DNA of 64,000 bases, taken from contig CM043951.1 of the NCBI GenBank assembly GCA_014529385.2, positions 110,436,469 to 110,500,468 of the forward strand, given 5' to 3'. Positions 13,081 to 24,774 of the stretch are shown here, piece by piece. The position numbers were made by a program, and so were the translations under genes. The notes under the pieces were generated by a model. It was not told the origin of the DNA, did no database searches, and worked only from the letters and a program-made list of their open reading frames with translations. Position 1 is the stretch's first letter, and every line of letters begins with the position of its first letter. The stretch comes from Adiantum capillus-veneris (taxonomy: Eukaryota > Streptophyta > Polypodiopsida > Polypodiales > Pteridaceae).

Positions 13081-13085
13081 ACCTG

Positions 13086-13592
13086 TTGGATGATATGAGA
13101 GGCAAGGGCCATGATTTCTCATGGCCTCAGCTTCTTGCATTATATCAAGTTAGAAGGGATTTAACAAAGGAAGTTAGCACTAGGAGAAAGGTAAAAGAGG
13201 GTGTGCCTGCTGTAAAAATTGCACAATCTGAATCGAATGAGGATATTACACATGTGCTAGATTGTTATATCAAAGGGAGGTTGGCTAGAAAAGGTATAGT
13301 GGATGGAGGTGCACAAATTTGTAATATGACAGAGGGACTCATGCAAAGACTAGGCATGCACATCCATGAGACACCTCAATTCAAAGTGAAAATGGCAAAT
13401 AATAGCAAGGCTAGGTACGTAGGCATTTGTACAAATGTTTTTGTGGAAGCCTTTGGCATTAAGAAGGCAGTGGATTTTTATGTTATGTCGACCAAGGGAA
13501 GTGGCTATCTCATTTATCCTAGGAAGACCATTGCTAATGAGAATGCGAGCTTTGCAAGATTGGAAAAGTGGAAAGTTGATTTGAAGGAATGA
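13086..13592 (+). pseudogene. Decayed Tat-type aspartic protease region
   Basis: A 168-codon open stretch continues the same polyprotein. FSWPQLLALYQ matches ISWPQLLHLS at the end of gag in the younger element. The retroviral-type protease core follows: GIVDGGAQICNM holds the catalytic Asp in a DGGA context (VDGGAQMCVI in the younger copy), then MANNSKARYVGI and VMSTKGSGYLI. The terminal ILGRPWL-like motif is degraded to YPRKTI. This stretch lacks the solo-LTR insertion of the younger copy, so it serves as the empty-site reference for that insertion. Confidence 0.75.
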
Positions 13593-13775
13593 CAATCATA
13601 AGAAGGTTGTCTTTGACATGAAGGAGCAACATCAAGAGGAGATTTATAAAGAATCATCACAAAGTGACGGAGGAAGACTGGACTGATAGCACCTCAGAGG
13701 AAGGAAGAGGAGTCTTCCTTCCTTTGAGGACTGATAGCACCCTAGAGGAAGGAAGAGGAGTCTTCCATTGAATTA
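13593..13775 (+). pseudogene. Protease-RT linker with a 48-bp tandem duplication
   Basis: The decayed acidic linker of the polyprotein contains two near-identical 38-bp copies (13,681-13,718 and 13,729-13,766), offset by 48 bp and starting GACTGATAGCACC. The younger element has a comparable Glu/Ser-rich linker at the same place. Confidence 0.6.
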
Positions 13776-15020
13776 ATGGGGGTAAGGTTTAATCCAAGCA
13801 ACCAAGAGGCCTGTTGCCCAGGTTTGGTAGAAGTACGTGCTCAAGATAACCAAGGTGTGCAAGATGAAGGGATGTTAGAAGGTATGCTATCAACCACACT
13901 TACAAAGGAAGAAAGACGAGAGTTCAAATGTGTGCTAAGGAATTTTCCTAGGATTTTTGCTCAAGACTACACCGATGTGCGTGGAGTAGATACTATTCAA
14001 CACAAGATCGAGTTAAATCCTGAGGCCACACCTAAGGCACAAAAATTAGAAGGGCTAGGAGTCATCAAGGAGCGGGATCTACTCAAAGAGGTCAGAAAGC
14101 TTCTAGCAGCATGTTTCATTTATCCAGTGGAGAATTTAGAGTGGGTCTCTCCCGTTGTAGTCACTCCCAAGAAGAATGCTAAGTGGAGGGTGTGTATGGA
14201 TTATCGGCCACTCAATGAGGCAACTAAACAAGATCACTTTCCTCTCCCATTTTAAGATGAGATAATAAATGAGGTGGCTAGTTGTGAGAAATACACTGTC
14301 TGTGATGGTTACTCGGGCTTCTTTCAAATAGGCATCACATTAGAGGATCAATTGAAAACAACCTTCATCACTCCTTGGGGTTGTTATTATTTTAGTGTCA
14401 AGCCATCTAACCTAACAAATGATCTTGCAATTTTTCAACATTTCATGAGCATGGTGTTTTAGACCGCGAGGCATTTACTAGGAAATATGTAAGATAGCAC
14501 GTGCAAACAAAATAAGGGATTTCTAATTTGATATATTTACAAAAAAAATGCACTTACATAAAGGGTTTTTGATTGAGAAAGTGGAAATTTTCATACATAA
14601 GGGCTAGTTCTTTTAGAAAAATGCATACATAAGGGGTACATATGATACTTTAAAATATACAGATAAGGGATTATTTAAATACCTGTTGTTCGCACGTGCC
14701 ATATACAGATTTTACATAGTGGATTCCCCGCGTTTTAGGTATTATTTGGAGAGTCAATTATCATGTTCATTAATGATTTTTGCATCATATCTCAAAACTA
14801 TTGCATATACAAATGGTAGAAGAAGGTTTGAAGAAGCTTTACGACAGTGGAGGTCACATCAATCCCGACAAATGCCACATAGGTGAGGATGAAGTGATCT
14901 TACTAGGTCACAAGGTTTCTTGTAAAGGCATCGAGGTGGATCCTTCAAAGGCAAAGGATCTTATTGAGCTACCATCATTCAAGAATCTCAAGGAGGTCAT
15001 TTCATTCATTCAAAGGTGAA
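13776..15020 (+). pseudogene. Decayed Tat-type reverse transcriptase, split by a MITE
   Basis: The RT fingers/palm are recognisable: VSPVVVTPKKN, WRVCMDYRPLNEATK, HFPLPF then a stop at 14,253, and YTVCDGYSGFFQI. TTFITPWG follows. The frame is interrupted at 14,463-14,731 by a MITE. After it the catalytic box reads FINDFC where the younger copy has FMDDFC, so one catalytic aspartate has become Asn. The thumb (EEGLKKLYDSGGHINPDKCHIGE, given here only as a locator for residues in the connection region) is followed by LGHKVSCKGIEVDPSK. It is dead by stops, by the insertion and by the active-site change. Confidence 0.85.
14463..14731. mobile_element. MITE-like insertion, 269 bp, in RT
   Basis: A 269-bp noncoding, AT-rich segment is flanked by the direct repeat GTTTTAG (14,456-14,462 and 14,732-14,738). 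Its ends form long imperfect inverted repeats of about 45 bp: CGCGAGGCATTTACTA... at the left and, in reverse complement, CGCGGGGAATCCACTA... at the right. Both arms contain GCACGTGC and AACA at matching distance. The interior holds several ACATAAGGG motifs. Removing it rejoins RT sequence homologous to the younger Tat copy. The long terminal repeats and 7-bp (possibly 8-9 bp with mismatches) duplication suggest a hAT- or Mutator-type non-autonomous element; the superfamily is not settled. Confidence 0.7.
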
Positions 15021-15890
15021 GTACAGGTCAGCTTCCTTCACTTAGCTTCCAGAGTTGCTTCATCCTTTGCAAAAGTTGATAGAACAAGTAGAATTTTCAG
15101 GGTATGATGAGCTTGAGGAGTACTTTTGTAACATTAAATTCATTTTATCAGAGCTACCAACACTCATGCCGACTTGTTGGGAGTACACATTCTTTGTTAG
15201 CTCTAGTGCTGGGAAAGAACAAGTGGTGCAGTTTTGTTACAACAAGATCTCCATAGTACCAGGATGCAACCCATCTACTTTGCAAGTAGTAGGGTCATGA
15301 ATTCCTTGGAGAGAGGCTACACAGAAGCAAAACTCATGAAGCTTGCTCTCATGTTTGCAGTGAGAGATTTTAGATCCTACCTGTTACCAATACTTTTTTT
15401 ACTTCTCACTGCAAAAAATTTGTTCCCTTGGGCATCATCTCAAATGAATCTTAGTACTAGATTCAAAGTGGATTATGGAATTGCAAGAGTTTCAATATCT
15501 TTCAAGGTAGAAGCCAGTGTGTGTGCACAACTGGTAGGGATTCTCACTTATAGGGTACAGGAGAAGGAGATTAAAGTGCTTGAAGTAGAGACCCTACCAG
15601 TGCCACCACCTAAAACTATACTTTATGCATTTACCTTGTTCTTTGATGGAGCTTTTTGACAAGCCACATGGGGGGGCTCATGTTGATCAGCCGAAGTGGA
15701 AAGATGTTCATGAAAGAGAAGGTCAATCTACTAGGTTCAACAAGAAACAATGAAGCAGAGTACGTCATACTACTTCATGGTTTGAAGATGTGCATTAGTC
15801 AAGGTATACAACATCTTATAGTAAAGGGGGATGCACTTCTCATTGTGAAGAATATTTTAGGCATTTGGGCATGCAAAATGAAAGCCTAAT
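15021..15890 (+). pseudogene. Decayed Tat-type tandem RNase H region
   Basis: Two RNase H domains are recognisable. The first (15,055-15,640) shows LPTLMPT, PIYFASSRVM, ERGYTEAKLMKLALMFAVRD and FRSYLLPI, the connection/RNase H region native to Ty3. The second (15,620-15,889) starts FFDGAF followed by a stop, then NNEAEYVILLHGL and VKGDALLIV. This is an archaeal-type RNase H with its Asp, Glu and Asp residues still visible. A second RNase H is diagnostic of the Tat lineage. Frames shift several times, so it is inactive. Confidence 0.8.
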
Positions 15891-17345
15891 GACAAAAATT
15901 CATGCCATTCGTCGGTTGTTTAATCGGTTTGAAGAAGTCAAATTGTATCATATTCCTAGGAAACATAATGAAGATGCTGATTTACTTGCACAACAAGCAC
16001 TTACATATGTTGAGAAAGAAGTGTAAGTCATCATGGTGGCAACAGCTATCAAACAACCAAGGTACCAAGGAATGGAGTCATTGGCTCCCATTATTGGCTA
16101 CATTTTGGAGGGCGAGTTTCCACAAGGCTTCACAAAGGCTCAAAAGAGGAGGCTCATAAACAAGGAAAGGGTCTATCTCTTCCTAGAAGGCTCCCTCTAT
16201 CAAAGAGAAAAGGATCAGGTGTGTAGAAGAATACCAACAATGGACAAAATACAAGCAATTTTAGAAGGTTTACATGAAGAAGCTTGTGGTGGTCATTTTG
16301 CCCAAGAGTTAGCTGGTGAATTTTTTTTTTCTTGTAGGGTATGTTTGGCCAAGCTTTCATTTTGATGTTCAACATTGATGCAAAAGTTGTCACAATTGTC
16401 ATGTTAATAGAAATAGAAGGTTGGTGCATGGTCCAAGGCAAATAGTGCTTTGCAAATGGACCCTTAGAAAATGGGGCATTGATTCTATGGGTCCACTACC
16501 TAGAACAAAAAATGGTAAACTCTACATCCTAGTGGCAGTAAACTATATGACAAGGTGGGTGGAAGCACAAAGTGTGGCAAAGGTAAATGAGCAAGGTGAA
16601 TTTGGCACACCTTTGGAGATTGTTTTTTATAATGTTCCAGGGTTTAGAAAGGGCTTTCTCACAGAAGTCTGTGAAGAACTTCACATTCTACATCATTACA
16701 GTGTACCCTACTATCCCCAGTCAAATGGTTTGGTAGAAAAAGCTAATGGTGTCATTGCATGCATCAAAAAGATGGTGAAAAACAATCCAAAGTTGTGGGA
16801 TGGATTCTTGGATGGAGCATTGTGGGCATATCAAACCACATACAGGGAGGCCATAGAGTTCACGCCATTTCACTTGGTCTATGGTCAAGATGCTTTACAG
16901 CCAATTGAGCTCAACATTCCAGCACTGCAACTTCATAGTAAAGCATCACAAAATAATCAAAAATCATGGATGGATCAACTTATTATCTTAGCTGAGCTTG
17001 AGTGGAGAAGATAAGAATCTTACGAGTGCTACAAGAAGAAAGCTATGCAAGCAAAGGAGAAGCTTGACAAGAAACTCAAGGAAAAAGGCATCAAGGAATG
17101 AGATCTTGTGCTAAGGTATGTCAATATACTTGATAATCAGCTTGATGCCAAGTTTGAAGCTAGATGACAAGGTCCGTACATTGTGAAGAAAGACTTCAAC
17201 TCAAGCTTCTATCAGCTCATGGATTTGGACAAAAAGGAACACTCTAAGAAGGTGAATGGGTATCAAATTAAAACCCAACTTGAGTCGCATTCTACCATCG
17301 GGTCTACAAAAGCAGGACCAAAGATCTACACCATCATGTAAGTAA
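15891..17345 (+). pseudogene. Decayed Tat-type integrase
   Basis: The HHCC region is partly kept (GLHEEACGGHFAQE at 16,270-16,310), then disrupted near 16,320 by a T-run. The catalytic core begins KWGIDSMGPLP (16,465) with the first Asp. The second Asp is lost: the younger copy reads SDRGPGF, this one FYNVPGF (16,622). The Glu remains in NGLVEKANG (16,728). The tail after 17,015 matches the C-terminal end of the younger copy through stops. It cannot be active. Confidence 0.85.
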
Positions 17346-17470
17346 ATTGTCAATCGATGCATGTGTGCAACTCAAGCAAAGATCATGATAGGATACCAAA
17401 TAAAGATCACAATGAGCCAACAAAGATCACCAAGATATTGGAACCACTTTCAGTGGAAAAGACGCCTTTT

Positions 17471-17492
17471 GATGGTACATGAATGTACCATC
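17471..17492 (+). promoter_or_regulatory. Perfect 10-bp hairpin next to polypurine tract
   Basis: Arms GATGGTACAT (17,471-17,480) and ATGTACCATC (17,483-17,492) pair perfectly around GA. The hairpin ends 5 nt before the polypurine tract. An equivalent hairpin with a different stem lies at 50,469-50,492 in the younger element. Confidence 0.7.
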
Positions 17493-17497
17493 ATCTT

Positions 17498-17506
17498 GGG
17501 GAAGGG
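17498..17506 (+). promoter_or_regulatory. Polypurine tract of decayed Tat element
   Basis: GGGGAAGGG is followed by CTAAA and then TG of the LTR at 17,512. This matches GGGGGAGGG-CTAATA-TG in the younger element. It would prime plus-strand DNA synthesis. Confidence 0.75.
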
Positions 17507-17511
17507 CTAAA

Positions 17512-20200
17512 TGATAGCCATTTTTTTGGCTCTCAATTTATGCCATAGTAAGCCGCTTCACCCAAAAAGATCACCTTAATACTATGTCTATCTTCACTCT
17601 TGTATTGTACATAGGCGTGTGTGAGTTCGGGGACTTCCCCCATATCTCTTTAAAACACTCTCAATTAGCTAGTCAGTAGGCTAGTTGAGTCAAGAAAATA
17701 CATAAAATAAAATAAAAGTGTACTATACCCTTTTTGTGTGTAAATATATCATTGTATGTAGGGCCTAAATATAGGGAGTTTTTATTGTAATTTTTTGGTA
17801 TTTTTGTAAATATTTATACCTAGGAGTGTGTTTTATTAGACATATGTATGCTTTCTATCATCATCCTCTTGCACCATAAGTATTTTTTGTTGCCAATATG
17901 TACATCCTCTAATCTCATAAAATATTTTATACAAATCATCCCTACATTGGCATCCTCACCCTTATGAAAACAAAAGATGGGTTTCTACTCCCTTAGTCAC
18001 TTTTATTGTATGATTTTCATTTACTTGCATACTTTTTCCTCTTTCATCCAAAATAATATAAAAAAAGGGACTATATCATATCATTTAAATATCTTTTTTT
18101 ACATCCATAATTCTTTCATACTTTTTTATTTTATACTCATAAGTCAAACGCCATGTGCTCATTGAGATAAAGTCCATGAATAGTCGATACACTAGTCCCA
18201 CCATGTATATATTTCTTTATTCACCAATGATCCTCCTCCATGCATGTGTAAAGATAACTTTGATACTTTGTAGCATGATATGACTCCTGGAAGGGATCAA
18301 TTTGGGATGCATTTTGCAAATGCAACAAAGATGGGGCCACTAAAGACTTTTGCAATGAGGAAAAAATAGATATTTTGGTGAGATTTCTGGAAACTATCTC
18401 CACTTGAAATTGGAATAATTAATCAACACACAAAATGTATCCCACAAGATGATAATCACCTCAATTTTCTATATAATTTTTGGAGCTACCATGCATGAGA
18501 TATGAATTTTATAGTGGACCCTAGTTTGCCCACTTTTTCTCACAAGTCACCCTAGTCTTCTCTTACCTCCCTTTACAATTTTACACACACACACTCTCAT
18601 TCCTCTCCATACCTCACTCAAACATGCAACTTCCATGGTCTCTCTCACCCACTTCACCATTACCCTTCCGTCTCACCTCCATAGCCCTCATGTGAACCCT
18701 ATATACTTTCACCATCTCTATGTCTCTCTCTACCACTTCTATGTTATAACTCCATTTTAACATGTTCTCTATATTCATAAAATTCAAAATGTAGGCCATG
18801 CTTAACCTCTAAAATTTGGAAAATCTTGTCACCAAATTGTCATTTTCATAATCGGTGATCGACATTGGCAACGAAGGCGTAAAGAAGAGAAGAAGAAGAA
18901 GAAGATTGGTAGTCATTCTTAACAATCTACACAAGGTAAGTCCAAGCTTCTTCAAGGCTTCACCATCTCAAGGATCCGCACTTCATTCATCGTCTCCTTT
19001 TACCATCAAAATACTTCTACCCATTGTAAATTGTATCACTAACCTTTTAGTGATTACTAACACTAACCACTAACCTTGTTGTAAACAAAATGCACCCTCT
19101 AAAGTAGGCACTTCCCTGTTATTCACTCAATCCTCTCTTCTTTTAACCTCAATAATTCTCTCTCCTTGAGCCCACATTCATGTGATTCAAAGGATAAGAG
19201 AGACCCACTTTCATTTGAAATTCAAAAAAATCATAATCTGTGTTTCTTTTATTAAAATTGATTAGGCTTAATCCTAATCGGGGCTTCCAAAAACCTATAA
19301 ATAGAGCCCTTCTCTTCTTTGTAGAAGGGATGATCCATTGCACACATAACATAGCACTCTCCAACCCTAGTTGTGTGAGGAGATTGTAAGATTTGAGAGT
19401 TATCTATCTCATTATACTCATATGTGCATAGAGATTCTTTGAGGCTATTGAGAGGAGTTGAATGATGCCCTACTCTCCATCACATTTGTAGATTTCACTT
19501 GCTCATAAATAAGATTGATAGTTTGGGCTGCAATTGTGTACAATGGCTACAACTCTTCTCTGCAAAATCAACTCGACAAGTTGTCTCAATGGCTTGTATA
19601 AGGTGAACTTGTCCTTAAGATTATTTGTGTCATTTCATGCCTTGTGGTTTGAAGGGGCTTGTTGAATTGCTTTTCATCTCTAGCCCAACCCTTACGTCTG
19701 GCTCTATTTCCAAATCTTTTCCCTAACCTAGCTATTATCCATTTCTAATTCTACACCGACCCTTACCTCTACCTCTATATCTACTTCTATCTCTTCCCTA
19801 TCTCCATCTCTCTTGTGTCCTAATTACTAAAGGCCTTCAAGATCCAACACTCCACCAAAGCTATGATCCTTGGAGAGCTATTCTAATGCACAAGGTGAGT
19901 AACCATATCTTTACACTCTCACAAATATCTCACACTCTTAGAAGCTCATTCTCTCTACAAACTCTAGGTTCTCCTTGCTACAGGTACATCTCTCCCAATA
20001 ATATCCTTGTTGCCTACGTGAAAGAATAGGTCTTGGGAGGGAAATTCTCTTCTCTTAACTTCTCTCATATCTACATTTTGCACATACTAGAATTATCTTA
20101 GATAAATAATCCATGTGATGTGCATTTCTATTGCTTTCACTCTGTGGGATCTTTTGCAATTAACGTACGGATTATCCATAAAACACACTTCCAACAACAT
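17512..20200 (+). repeat. LTR-like block after decayed Tat element (right end not fixed)
   Basis: It starts TGATAGCC right after the polypurine tract, so the left boundary is reliable. It contains a promoter-like TATAAATAG at 19,296-19,304, comparable to the box in the younger LTRs. It also has a short (GAA)n at about 18,884-18,904 and a donor-like GTGAGT near 19,890. It holds no coding region I can support. The right end is uncertain: no CA-plus-primer-site junction was identified, and 20,200 is set only because leader coding sequence begins at 20,314. An LTR of ~2.7 kb is long but plausible for this lineage. Confidence 0.5.
19296..19304 (+). promoter_or_regulatory. TATA box in LTR-like block
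   Basis: TATAAATAG followed by GC-richer sequence, the usual form of a plant Pol II core promoter. The younger element has the same 9-mer in both LTRs. Confidence 0.6.
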
Positions 20201-20313
20201 ATAGTGTTTCTCTTTGGTCTCAAAAGTCTCAATGAAATACTTTTTTCACTGGATCCATCATACTACCCCTTCTAGACTATAACTTTTATTTTAATAAGTG
20301 TAGTTATTTTGCT

Positions 20314-20660
20314 ATGAACCAAGAGGATTTGTACACACAATTAGTCCCAATCACTAGACAAAACATATATATCATAGTAAGCATAAAACTACAGTTCCAA
20401 AGAACAACTCGTAGCTTGTTTGGTTGGCAAAGATTGAATTTCATTAACTTATCTATTAACCCTTTCATCCTACCTATGAAAATTTATGACCAAATTCTTG
20501 ATGTTTTTCATCTTTGTGTTGTTTTGATTTTCTCTTTTGAACACTATTTTAGATAATTTGGAAAAATCCCATTTCCCAAATGCTAATTGGGATGTCAAGA
20601 TTGTGTTATTTAACTCTTTTAAGGCTCAATTTGTCGTTAGTCTAGATGTGATGTCAACAT
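20314..20660 (+). pseudogene. Leader ORF plus gag start of a second Tat copy
   Basis: The 80-codon ORF at 20,314-20,556 contains ITRQNIYIIVSIKLQFQ, then LSINPFILPM. It is clearly related to the leader ORF at 43,080 (IARQSIHIIIATKFRFQ, ASINPFILPM). About 20 bp later another frame reads LDNLEKSHF...VKIVLF...KAQ, matching the N-terminus of gag (LDNLEMAHL...VKLRAF...KAE). This is therefore the 5' internal end of another Tat copy lying just after an LTR-like block. It stops near 20,660, where AT-rich repeats begin. Confidence 0.6.
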
Positions 20661-22400
20661 TCTACCTATTATTTTTATTTTCCTACTTAATAATCTATAA
20701 TAAAACCACTAATCTAAGTTACAGCAAAAGGATTTGCAATCAATAAATGCTTTTAAAACTTTAATAAAGGCTTTTAGAGATGGCATCTTAAAAGAAGAGG
20801 TATCCAACAACACCCAATAAGATGGCTACTAAGCTATATAGGTTTATTGCACCAATATCAAATGTTCTTATAATATCAATGACCTTAATTTGCTTGTACT
20901 AAGTCTTTACTTTGCATCACTATCAAATACCAATTACACCATAACTAACATTTAGCAATTGGAAAAGCTTAACAATACTATAGAGTACCCTATGGCCCTA
21001 AGACCATAAGATGCCACATATGGCACTTATAGTGCCATTTGATATATTTTGTGTCCTATAATGTAACATGAGACAATTATAGAAATAAAATGTCTTAACT
21101 TTGCAACACTATCAAGTTTTAATTACATTTTAATATTGTATAATAGAATCATAACTAATATTTAGCAATTAGAAAACCTAAATAGTAATATTAAAGTATC
21201 CTATGTTTCTAAGATCATAACATCCTACTTATGGCACTATATCTCTTTTGTGACCGTAAGTTGTTATATGAGACACTTACATAAATATAACTTTATAGTT
21301 TTAAGTACAATTTTTTCTTTACATAGAAATACAATATAAGAACTTTCCATATAATTTTGTGGTCATGAGATTAAGATTCTATACAAATATGCTATATCTA
21401 CTCCTTAATACATGTTTTAAGACTTTAATGGAAGATCTTAGAGTTGTTGTCTCTAGGAAAAGACATGTTTAAAAACACCATTTGTTGTGACTACCATAAA
21501 ATTTTGTACATCGATTATTCCAAATCATATGAATTGTAGGCACAAAGATTACCAACAGGTGTTGGTCTCATGTAAAACAAAGCACTAAGTACAAAGAGTA
21601 TGGTGTTTTAAAGATAGAGGGTCTTAAACAAACACCTTTTTGTAGTACTCCACTCTTTTCATAAAATTGATGATCTTGATCTTATATCAAACAAAGTACT
21701 AAGTACAAAGAGTATGGTATCTCCAAGTTTGAGGGTGTTAAACAAATGGTGTTAAACAAACACCATTTTTGTAGCAATAACATTTATAAATAATAATTGG
21801 TAGTTTATATCACTCCCAAAAAAAACATTACTAAGAAAGAAACCATAGCAATATGCCATAAATATTAAACCATTAACTTACAATGCTATTTAAATAAGAA
21901 AATTATCCTCATAATAAGATGCACCTCACAAATTAAAATCTTTGTTACTTTTCAAGCTATAATATGCATGTTCTCATTAAATAAAAAGATTGAAAATATA
22001 TACAACACCAAAAGTTTTGGTGGATGATATTTATGATGCATGATGAGTACAACAAAGATCAAGTTATGTTTAAACTCTTTTTCTTCAAATTTGGAATCCT
22101 TCAAAAAATATAATATCATTTTAACATGTATGATCATACAGTCAATAATCAAATTGTGATTATAAAACAATGAGCACATTCTACACATGGCACCCAATAT
22201 GTTACATGACAACTTTTGTGGTACATTTTAGAAAAAGCACCTTGTTTGTCTTATAGCCTCAAGGTCATAGGGGTTTAATAGCATATGATGCAAATCCCTT
22301 GGATTCTTTTGACATTAAAATTGTGGAGTGGTAATTTAAAATGATAAACACTTCAGAAGATTCTCAAAAAGGTTTTCTCTTCCCTAAAAAAAATAGGCCT
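20661..22400. repeat. AT-rich region with short tandem duplications
   Basis: No gene recognised. Diverged duplications are visible: 'agcaatt(g/a)gaaaa' blocks at about 20,955 and 21,170 (~215-235 bp apart), and a 'cactaagtacaaagagtatgg' block (21 nt; position locator only) at about 21,583 and 21,700. The first member of the palindrome family seen in the window appears at about 20,988 as CCCTATGGCC with a diverged right arm. Confidence 0.5.
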
Positions 22401-24774
22401 TCTTTTTTAGCTATCATTAAATTGAGCCTAAGTGTGAACAAATAGGCTTATGTTTTTCTTTGCAGTTCTCAATATAGAGGCTTTTGCTTTTTACTTTGTG
22501 ACTTGGAAGTAACCTCCTTGAACTTAGGATCATAGGGTGCTAAATCCAAGCCACACACAGTAAGTGATTTGTGGAATCAATTATACCACCTTGTGGCCTT
22601 ATGTTCATAGGGTGCAAATGTCATGGAGTGAAAATCATGTGGCTTCTTATAGTTACAATTGGTAAAGGTCTTGTAGAAGATAGAGGTGGTGCCCTATTGC
22701 ATTGAGACCATAGGGTGCTTTGCATAAAAACAAATAGCAAGGTTCTTACAATTTGGCTTCATGTAGCTACATTTAGTAAACGTATAAAAAAATATCAAAT
22801 GGTAAAAAAGACTTTAAATTTTTTAAATCCTCTTGTATCTTGAAACCATAAGCACTCTCACAAGAGATTCCAAAGATCATTTGTAGATGCCAAAATATTA
22901 CAAAAGCTTGTTCCATACATCTTGCTGCACGCTTAAGTTGACAAGGAACCCTATGGCCCTAAGACCATAGGGTGGTCAAGTTTCCTCAGGTAAGGACCAT
23001 ATGCTCATCTTTTGGCACCTTTATGTTAATAGAGAACCCTATGGCCTTAGGGTCATAGAGTGGTTAGGCTGCCTTATCTAATACATACATAAGCATTATG
23101 TACTAATGTATATGTACTATAACCCTTTAGTCCTAGGGTCATAGGATGCTCTTTGGAATCTCTTGTGAGAGTGCTTATGGTTTCAAGATACAAGAAGATT
23201 TAAAATATTACAAAAGATTGTTCCATACATCTTGTTGCATGCTTAGGTTGACAAGGAACCCTATGGCCCTAAGACCATAGGGTGGTCAAGTTTCCTTAGG
23301 TAAGGACAATATGCTCATCTTTTGGCACCTTCATGTTAATAGAGAACTCTATGGCCTTAGGGTCATAGAGTGATTAGGCTACCTTACCTAATACATACAT
23401 AAGAATTATGTGCTAATGGCTATGTACTATAACCCTTTAGTCCTAGGGTAATACTAGGATGCTCTCTAATATTGTGGTCTTATAAGCCTTTTGCCCTAGG
23501 TTAAAAGAATGATTTCTATGTAAGTGGAAAACCCTATGGCCCTAGGGTCATAGGATGCTCTCTATTACTGAGGGCTTGAACCCTATGGTGGTCACAAATT
23601 TCCTTATGTAATTGCATACAAGATCCTTATGTACTACATACATAGATGACCTAATGGCTCTCTATTGGAATTTTGTGGCCACAAGGTCATAATCTTATCT
23701 TGTTGAACCCTTAAGCTAATAGACAACCATATTGCCTTAAGGCCATAGGGTGGTCAAGTAGACTTATCAAGGACCATATGCTCATCTTTTTGCACCTTTA
23801 TGTTAATAATGAACTCTATGGCCTTAGGGCCATTAGATGGTTAGGTTGCTTTAGGTAAAATTACATACAAAAGCATTATGCACTAATGACTTTGTACTAG
23901 AACCTTGTGGTCCTAAGGTCAAAAGATGCTCTCTATGTTAGTAAAAGATCCTATGGCCAAGTTCATATGATGTCCTCTCTTATTGCGGGCTTATAAACTT
24001 AAAGTGTATGTGCTCAATTTTGTATCTAAGGACAATATGCTCATTTTTTTACACCTTTATGTCAACAAGGAGCCATATGGCACTAAGGCCATAGGGTGGT
24101 CTAGTTTCCTTGTGTACTAGATACAGGATTTGTATGTGCTACATACAAAGATGACCGAATGGCTCTCTATTGGCATCTTGTGGCCCCATGGTCATAATCT
24201 CACATTTGTGAATCCTTACATTAAAAGGGAATGCTATGGCCCTAAGGCCATATGGATTTAGTATAGAGACATTAGTACATAGCGCAAAAACAATACAAAA
24301 CTTTGTTTCATCATCTTTTTATGTGTAAATCTATTTAAAAACATAAGCTTTCTCACAAAGTACATAATGACAGTGCACTACAAAACCTTGTTCCATCCTC
24401 TCTTCAAGTGTAAATCTATTTGACCCAGCCTATGGCCTTAGGGTCATAGGGTGTTAATACAATAAAGTGCAAATTTTCCTATGGTTACAAATCAACTTTT
24501 GGCCTTATGACCATGTACATTGTTCTTAATAGCTCAATGACTGCAAATTACAAAATAAAAGACTATAAAATCTTTCTAAATAAAAAAACTAAACATTTGG
24601 CACATCAAGCTCATGTGCTACTCATAACTCTAATAGAAAAATTTAGAACACTTTCACATCTTCATGTATGTTGAAAACATAAGCACTCTTACAAAGGCTT
24701 TTCTATACACAAAGATCATTTGTAAATGCCATAACATTACAACATTTTGTTCCATCATCTCTACAAATGTGAAC
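22401..24774. repeat. Dispersed palindrome-bearing repeats, block A
   Basis: Noncoding AT-rich sequence is studded with 'ccctatggcc/ggccataggg'-type palindromes every 100-200 bp. A ~313-bp unit is duplicated: 'atattacaaaag' with a following 'ttccatacatcttg' at about 22,895 and 23,207, each followed by ACCCTATGGCC, CCATAGGGTGGTCAAG and CTCATCTTTTGGCACC. Many palindromes have one diverged arm. I see no gene. Confidence 0.8.
22821..23205. repeat. 55-bp inverted repeat enclosing 275 bp
   Basis: The left arm 22,821-22,875 and right arm 23,151-23,205 are reverse complements with one mismatch by eye. The key segment is CAAGATACAAG in the right arm and CTTGTATCTTG in the left. The right arm sits exactly at the junction of the ~313-bp duplicated unit. 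A third, diverged copy of the left arm in direct orientation occurs at about 24,664-24,735. Confidence 0.85.

Noticed and set aside
18614-19073. Small ORFs in the 17.5-20.2 kb block
   Set aside because: AT-rich LTR-like sequence with (GAA)n; no conserved motif.
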